Of a stretch of DNA of 64,000 bases, positions 62,209 to 64,000 are shown in pieces (position 1 is the stretch's first letter; every line of letters begins with the position of its first letter). This DNA is from Undibacter mobilis (GTDB lineage: Bacteria; Pseudomonadota; Alphaproteobacteria; Rhizobiales; Xanthobacteraceae). The notes under the pieces were generated by a model that worked only from the letters and a program-made list of their open reading frames with translations, was not told the origin of the DNA and ran no database searches. The position numbers were made by a program, and so were the translations under genes. Location of the stretch: NCBI RefSeq assembly GCF_003367195.1, contig NZ_QRGO01000001.1, positions 978,501 to 1,042,500 of the forward strand, read 5' to 3'.

Positions 62209-63558
62209 ATGCCGTCGACCTATCTCGATTCCGCGGTGTTCCGCGACGTCTTCACAACGCCGGCGATGCGCCAGGTGTGGTCGGACGAGAATCGCACCCA
62301 GAAGTACCTGGATTTCGAGCGGGCCCTGGCGGTGGCGCAGGGGCGGCTGAAGATCATCCCGCAGGACGCCGCCGACGAGATCGCCCGCCATTGCGTGCTG
62401 GCCGAAATCGACATGGCCAAGCTCAAAGAGGCCACCGAGCGCGTCGGCACGCCGGTGATGCCGGTGGTCCAGCAACTGGTGAAGCTGTGCAACGGCAAGC
62501 TTGGCGAATGGGTTCACTGGGGCGCCACCACACAGGACGTGATGGACACTGCGACCGTGCTGCAGATCGCCGAGTCGCTCGACCTGATCGGCGCCGAACT
62601 CGACGGCATCTGCGACGGTCTCGCCGCGCTGGCGAAAAAATATCGCGACACGCCGATGGCCGGCCGCTCCTATCTGCAGCAGGCGGTGCCGATCACCTTC
62701 GGCTACAAGATGGCGACCGTGCTCGCCGGTTTCGAGCGTCACCGCGAGCGCTTGAAGCAACTCAAGGCGCGCGTGCTGGTTGGCGAATTCGGCGGTGCCG
62801 CCGGCACCTTGTCCTCGCTCGGCAAAGACGGCTTGACGTGCCAGGCCGAGCTGATGAAGGAACTCAAGCTCGCGCCGCCGGCCATCTCCTGGCACACGGT
62901 GCGCGACACGATCGCCGAAGCCGGCACGTTCCTCGCGCTAGTCACCGGCCTATGCGGCAAGATCGCACTCGATGTGAAGCTTCTGATGCAAACCGAAATC
63001 GAGGAGGTCTATGAGCCGTCGGCACCGGGCCGCGGCTCGTCATCGACCATGCCGCAGAAGCGCAATCCCGTTTCGTCGGTCTTCATCTCGGCGCAGAATG
63101 CCATCGTCAAGCAGCACGCTGGCGCGTTGTTGGAGTCCATGGTCCAGGACCATGAGCGCAGCGCCGGCCCGTGGCAGATCGAATGGATCGTGCTGCCGGA
63201 AATCTTCATGTTGGCGGCCGGCGCGCTGGCGCAGACGCGCTTCCTCGTCGAAGGCCTGCAGATCAACGACAAGAACATGACCGACAATCTGACGATCACC
63301 AACGGTCTCATCATGTCGGAAGCGGTGATGATGAAGCTCGGCGACCGCATGGGCCGCGACCATGCGCATCATCATGTCGCGGCGATCGGCCGCGAGGCCG
63401 CCAAATCGGGACGGCCGCTGATCGAGCTGCTCGCCGAGGACAAGGAGATCGCGCAATACGCAACCCGTCAGGATCTCGAGGCGATGATGAGACCCGCCAA
63501 CTATCTGGGCGTCGCCGGCGAGATGGTCGACCGGGTGCTGGCGATGCGCAAGTCCTGA
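62209..63558 (+). CDS. Fumarase/adenylosuccinate lyase superfamily enzyme (PcaB/PurB-like)
   Basis: 449 residues from ATG 62209 with AGGGAG upstream. The superfamily signature GSSSTMPQKRNP is intact, together with WVHWGATTQDVMDT and GRSYLQQAVPITFGYK. The N-terminus (VFRDVFTTPAMRQVWSDENRTQKYLDFERALAVAQ) is closer to 3-carboxy-cis,cis-muconate cycloisomerase and related lyases than to housekeeping PurB. The reaction, an elimination or cycloisomerisation, cannot be fixed from sequence. Ends at a family A repeat. Confidence 0.85.
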   Translation: MPSTYLDSAVFRDVFTTPAMRQVWSDENRTQKYLDFERALAVAQGRLKIIPQDAADEIARHCVLAEIDMAKLKEATERVGTPVMPVVQQLVKLCNGKLGEWVHWGATTQDVMDTATVLQIAESLDLIGAELDGICDGLAALAKKYRDTPMAGRSYLQQAVPITFGYKMATVLAGFERHRERLKQLKARVLVGEFGGAAGTLSSLGKDGLTCQAELMKELKLAPPAISWHTVRDTIAEAGTFLALVTGLCGKIALDVKLLMQTEIEEVYEPSAPGRGSSSTMPQKRNPVSSVFISAQNAIVKQHAGALLESMVQDHERSAGPWQIEWIVLPEIFMLAAGALAQTRFLVEGLQINDKNMTDNLTITNGLIMSEAVMMKLGDRMGRDHAHHHVAAIGREAAKSGRPLIELLAEDKEIAQYATRQDLEAMMRPANYLGVAGEMVDRVLAMRKS

Positions 63559-63655
63559 TCCTCATAGTGAGGAGCGCCGTGCAAGCGGCGCGTCTCGAAC
63601 CATGAGGCCTCATCCTTCGAGACGCACGCCTTCGGCGTGCTCCTCAGGATGAGGA
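63559..63655. repeat. Palindromic intergenic repeat, family A (copy 2)
   Basis: Two inverted halves meet at 63607/63608. The left begins TCCTCATAGTGAGGAGCG and the right ends GTGCTCCTCAGGATGAGGA. The GCGTCTCGAA...TTCGAGACGC core is shared with 4948-5048. Its right end supplies the final codons and stop of the convergent MFS gene. Confidence 0.85.
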
Positions 63656-64000
63656 GGGCATCGTCCGCCCGATCAGCGAGGCGACGATGAAAGTCGCGAC
63701 GCCGATGCCCGCGAACAGCATCGGCAAGGTCGCGCCGAGATGCTGCAACAACGCCACCAGCACCGTGCCGCCGGTCATGAAGGCGGCGTTGAGCACGTTG
63801 ACCGCGGCGACCGTGCGCGCGCGATAATCCTTGTCCGACCAGGCTTGCACCGCGGCAAAAGCCGGCACGATGAACAGACCGCCGGCGATCGCGAGACCGG
63901 CGAGATCGATAGCAACGCGAATGCCGAGCGCGGTTGAAAACACTTGCGCCGGCGTCTGGCCCGCCGATGAGGCGATTTCGCCGAAGGTGGCGAGGCCGAG
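63644..64000 (-). CDS. MFS transporter C-terminal part (LplT/Aas-like), 5' end beyond window
   Basis: About 118 C-terminal residues are seen. They include FGEIASSAGQTPAQVF, LAIAGGLFIVPAFAAVQAWSDKDYRARTVAAVNVLNAAFM and membrane helices. The pattern resembles the MFS part of LplT or of the fused Aas-type lysophospholipid transporter/acyltransferase. The frame ends PSSS-stop inside a family A repeat, so the protein may be truncated relative to a fused relative. Confidence 0.7.
   Translation of the reverse strand, partial: LGLATFGEIASSAGQTPAQVFSTALGIRVAIDLAGLAIAGGLFIVPAFAAVQAWSDKDYRARTVAAVNVLNAAFMTGGTVLVALLQHLGATLPMLFAGIGVATFIVASLIGRTMPSSS

Overview
The window is GC-rich chromosomal DNA of an alphaproteobacterium, most likely order Hyphomicrobiales (Rhizobiales), close to the Bradyrhizobium/Xanthobacteraceae side. 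The basis is the gene content and order: rpsT-dnaA-dnaN-recF-gyrB; tsaB-rimI-fur-plsC-miaB-phoH-ybeY-corC-lnt-HTH-metK-trmB; rimP-nusA-ylxR-infB-rbfA-truB-rpsO-pnp; and oxyR/katG. Almost everything is core genome. No prophage, insertion sequence, CRISPR array or rRNA operon is visible.

Layout. 1-6.2 kb: the end of a DapA-family gene, rpsT, a 1.24 kb gene-free stretch, then the replication cluster dnaA, dnaN, recF. 6.4-11.2 kb: a ClC-type anion transporter facing gyrB. 11.2-18.9 kb: a mostly minus-strand accessory block with a Tyr/Arg-rich exported protein, a DUF1328 membrane protein, a glutamine-synthetase-like ligase paired with a Rieske oxygenase, a degenerate GIY-YIG protein, a variant metallo-beta-lactamase-fold protein, a membrane coiled-coil protein and adenosine kinase. 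19-22.8 kb: trpS, a universal stress protein, a WYL regulator with a VOC protein, and an Nfu iron-sulfur carrier. 22.9-35.4 kb: the tsaB-to-trmB housekeeping block, interrupted by a RES/Xre toxin-antitoxin pair on the other strand. 35.5-46.8 kb: a DUF2336 protein and the nus/ribosome-maturation operon through pnp. 46.8-51.7 kb: two small exported proteins, a CRP-type regulator, oxyR and katG. 51.8-64 kb: DUF1232, pterin dehydratase, site-2 protease, typA, AraC/GFA pair, GNAT, folD, DUF167, YggT, tRNA-Ala(CGC), SDR, TerB, a TPR lipoprotein, a fumarase/adenylosuccinate-lyase-family enzyme and the tail of an MFS protein.

Most interesting signals. (1) The metK leader can fold a GC hairpin whose loop, or 3' flank, pairs with the metK Shine-Dalgarno sequence, giving a compact riboswitch-like layout. 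(2) Two identical perfect CRP-type boxes lie at the same distance (37 nt) from similar -10 elements upstream of two small exported proteins, beside a CRP-type regulator with the matching recognition helix. (3) An intrinsic terminator lies inside the rimP-nusA leader. (4) Several families of long palindromic intergenic repeats are present, one of which supplies the stop codon of a truncated-looking MFS gene.
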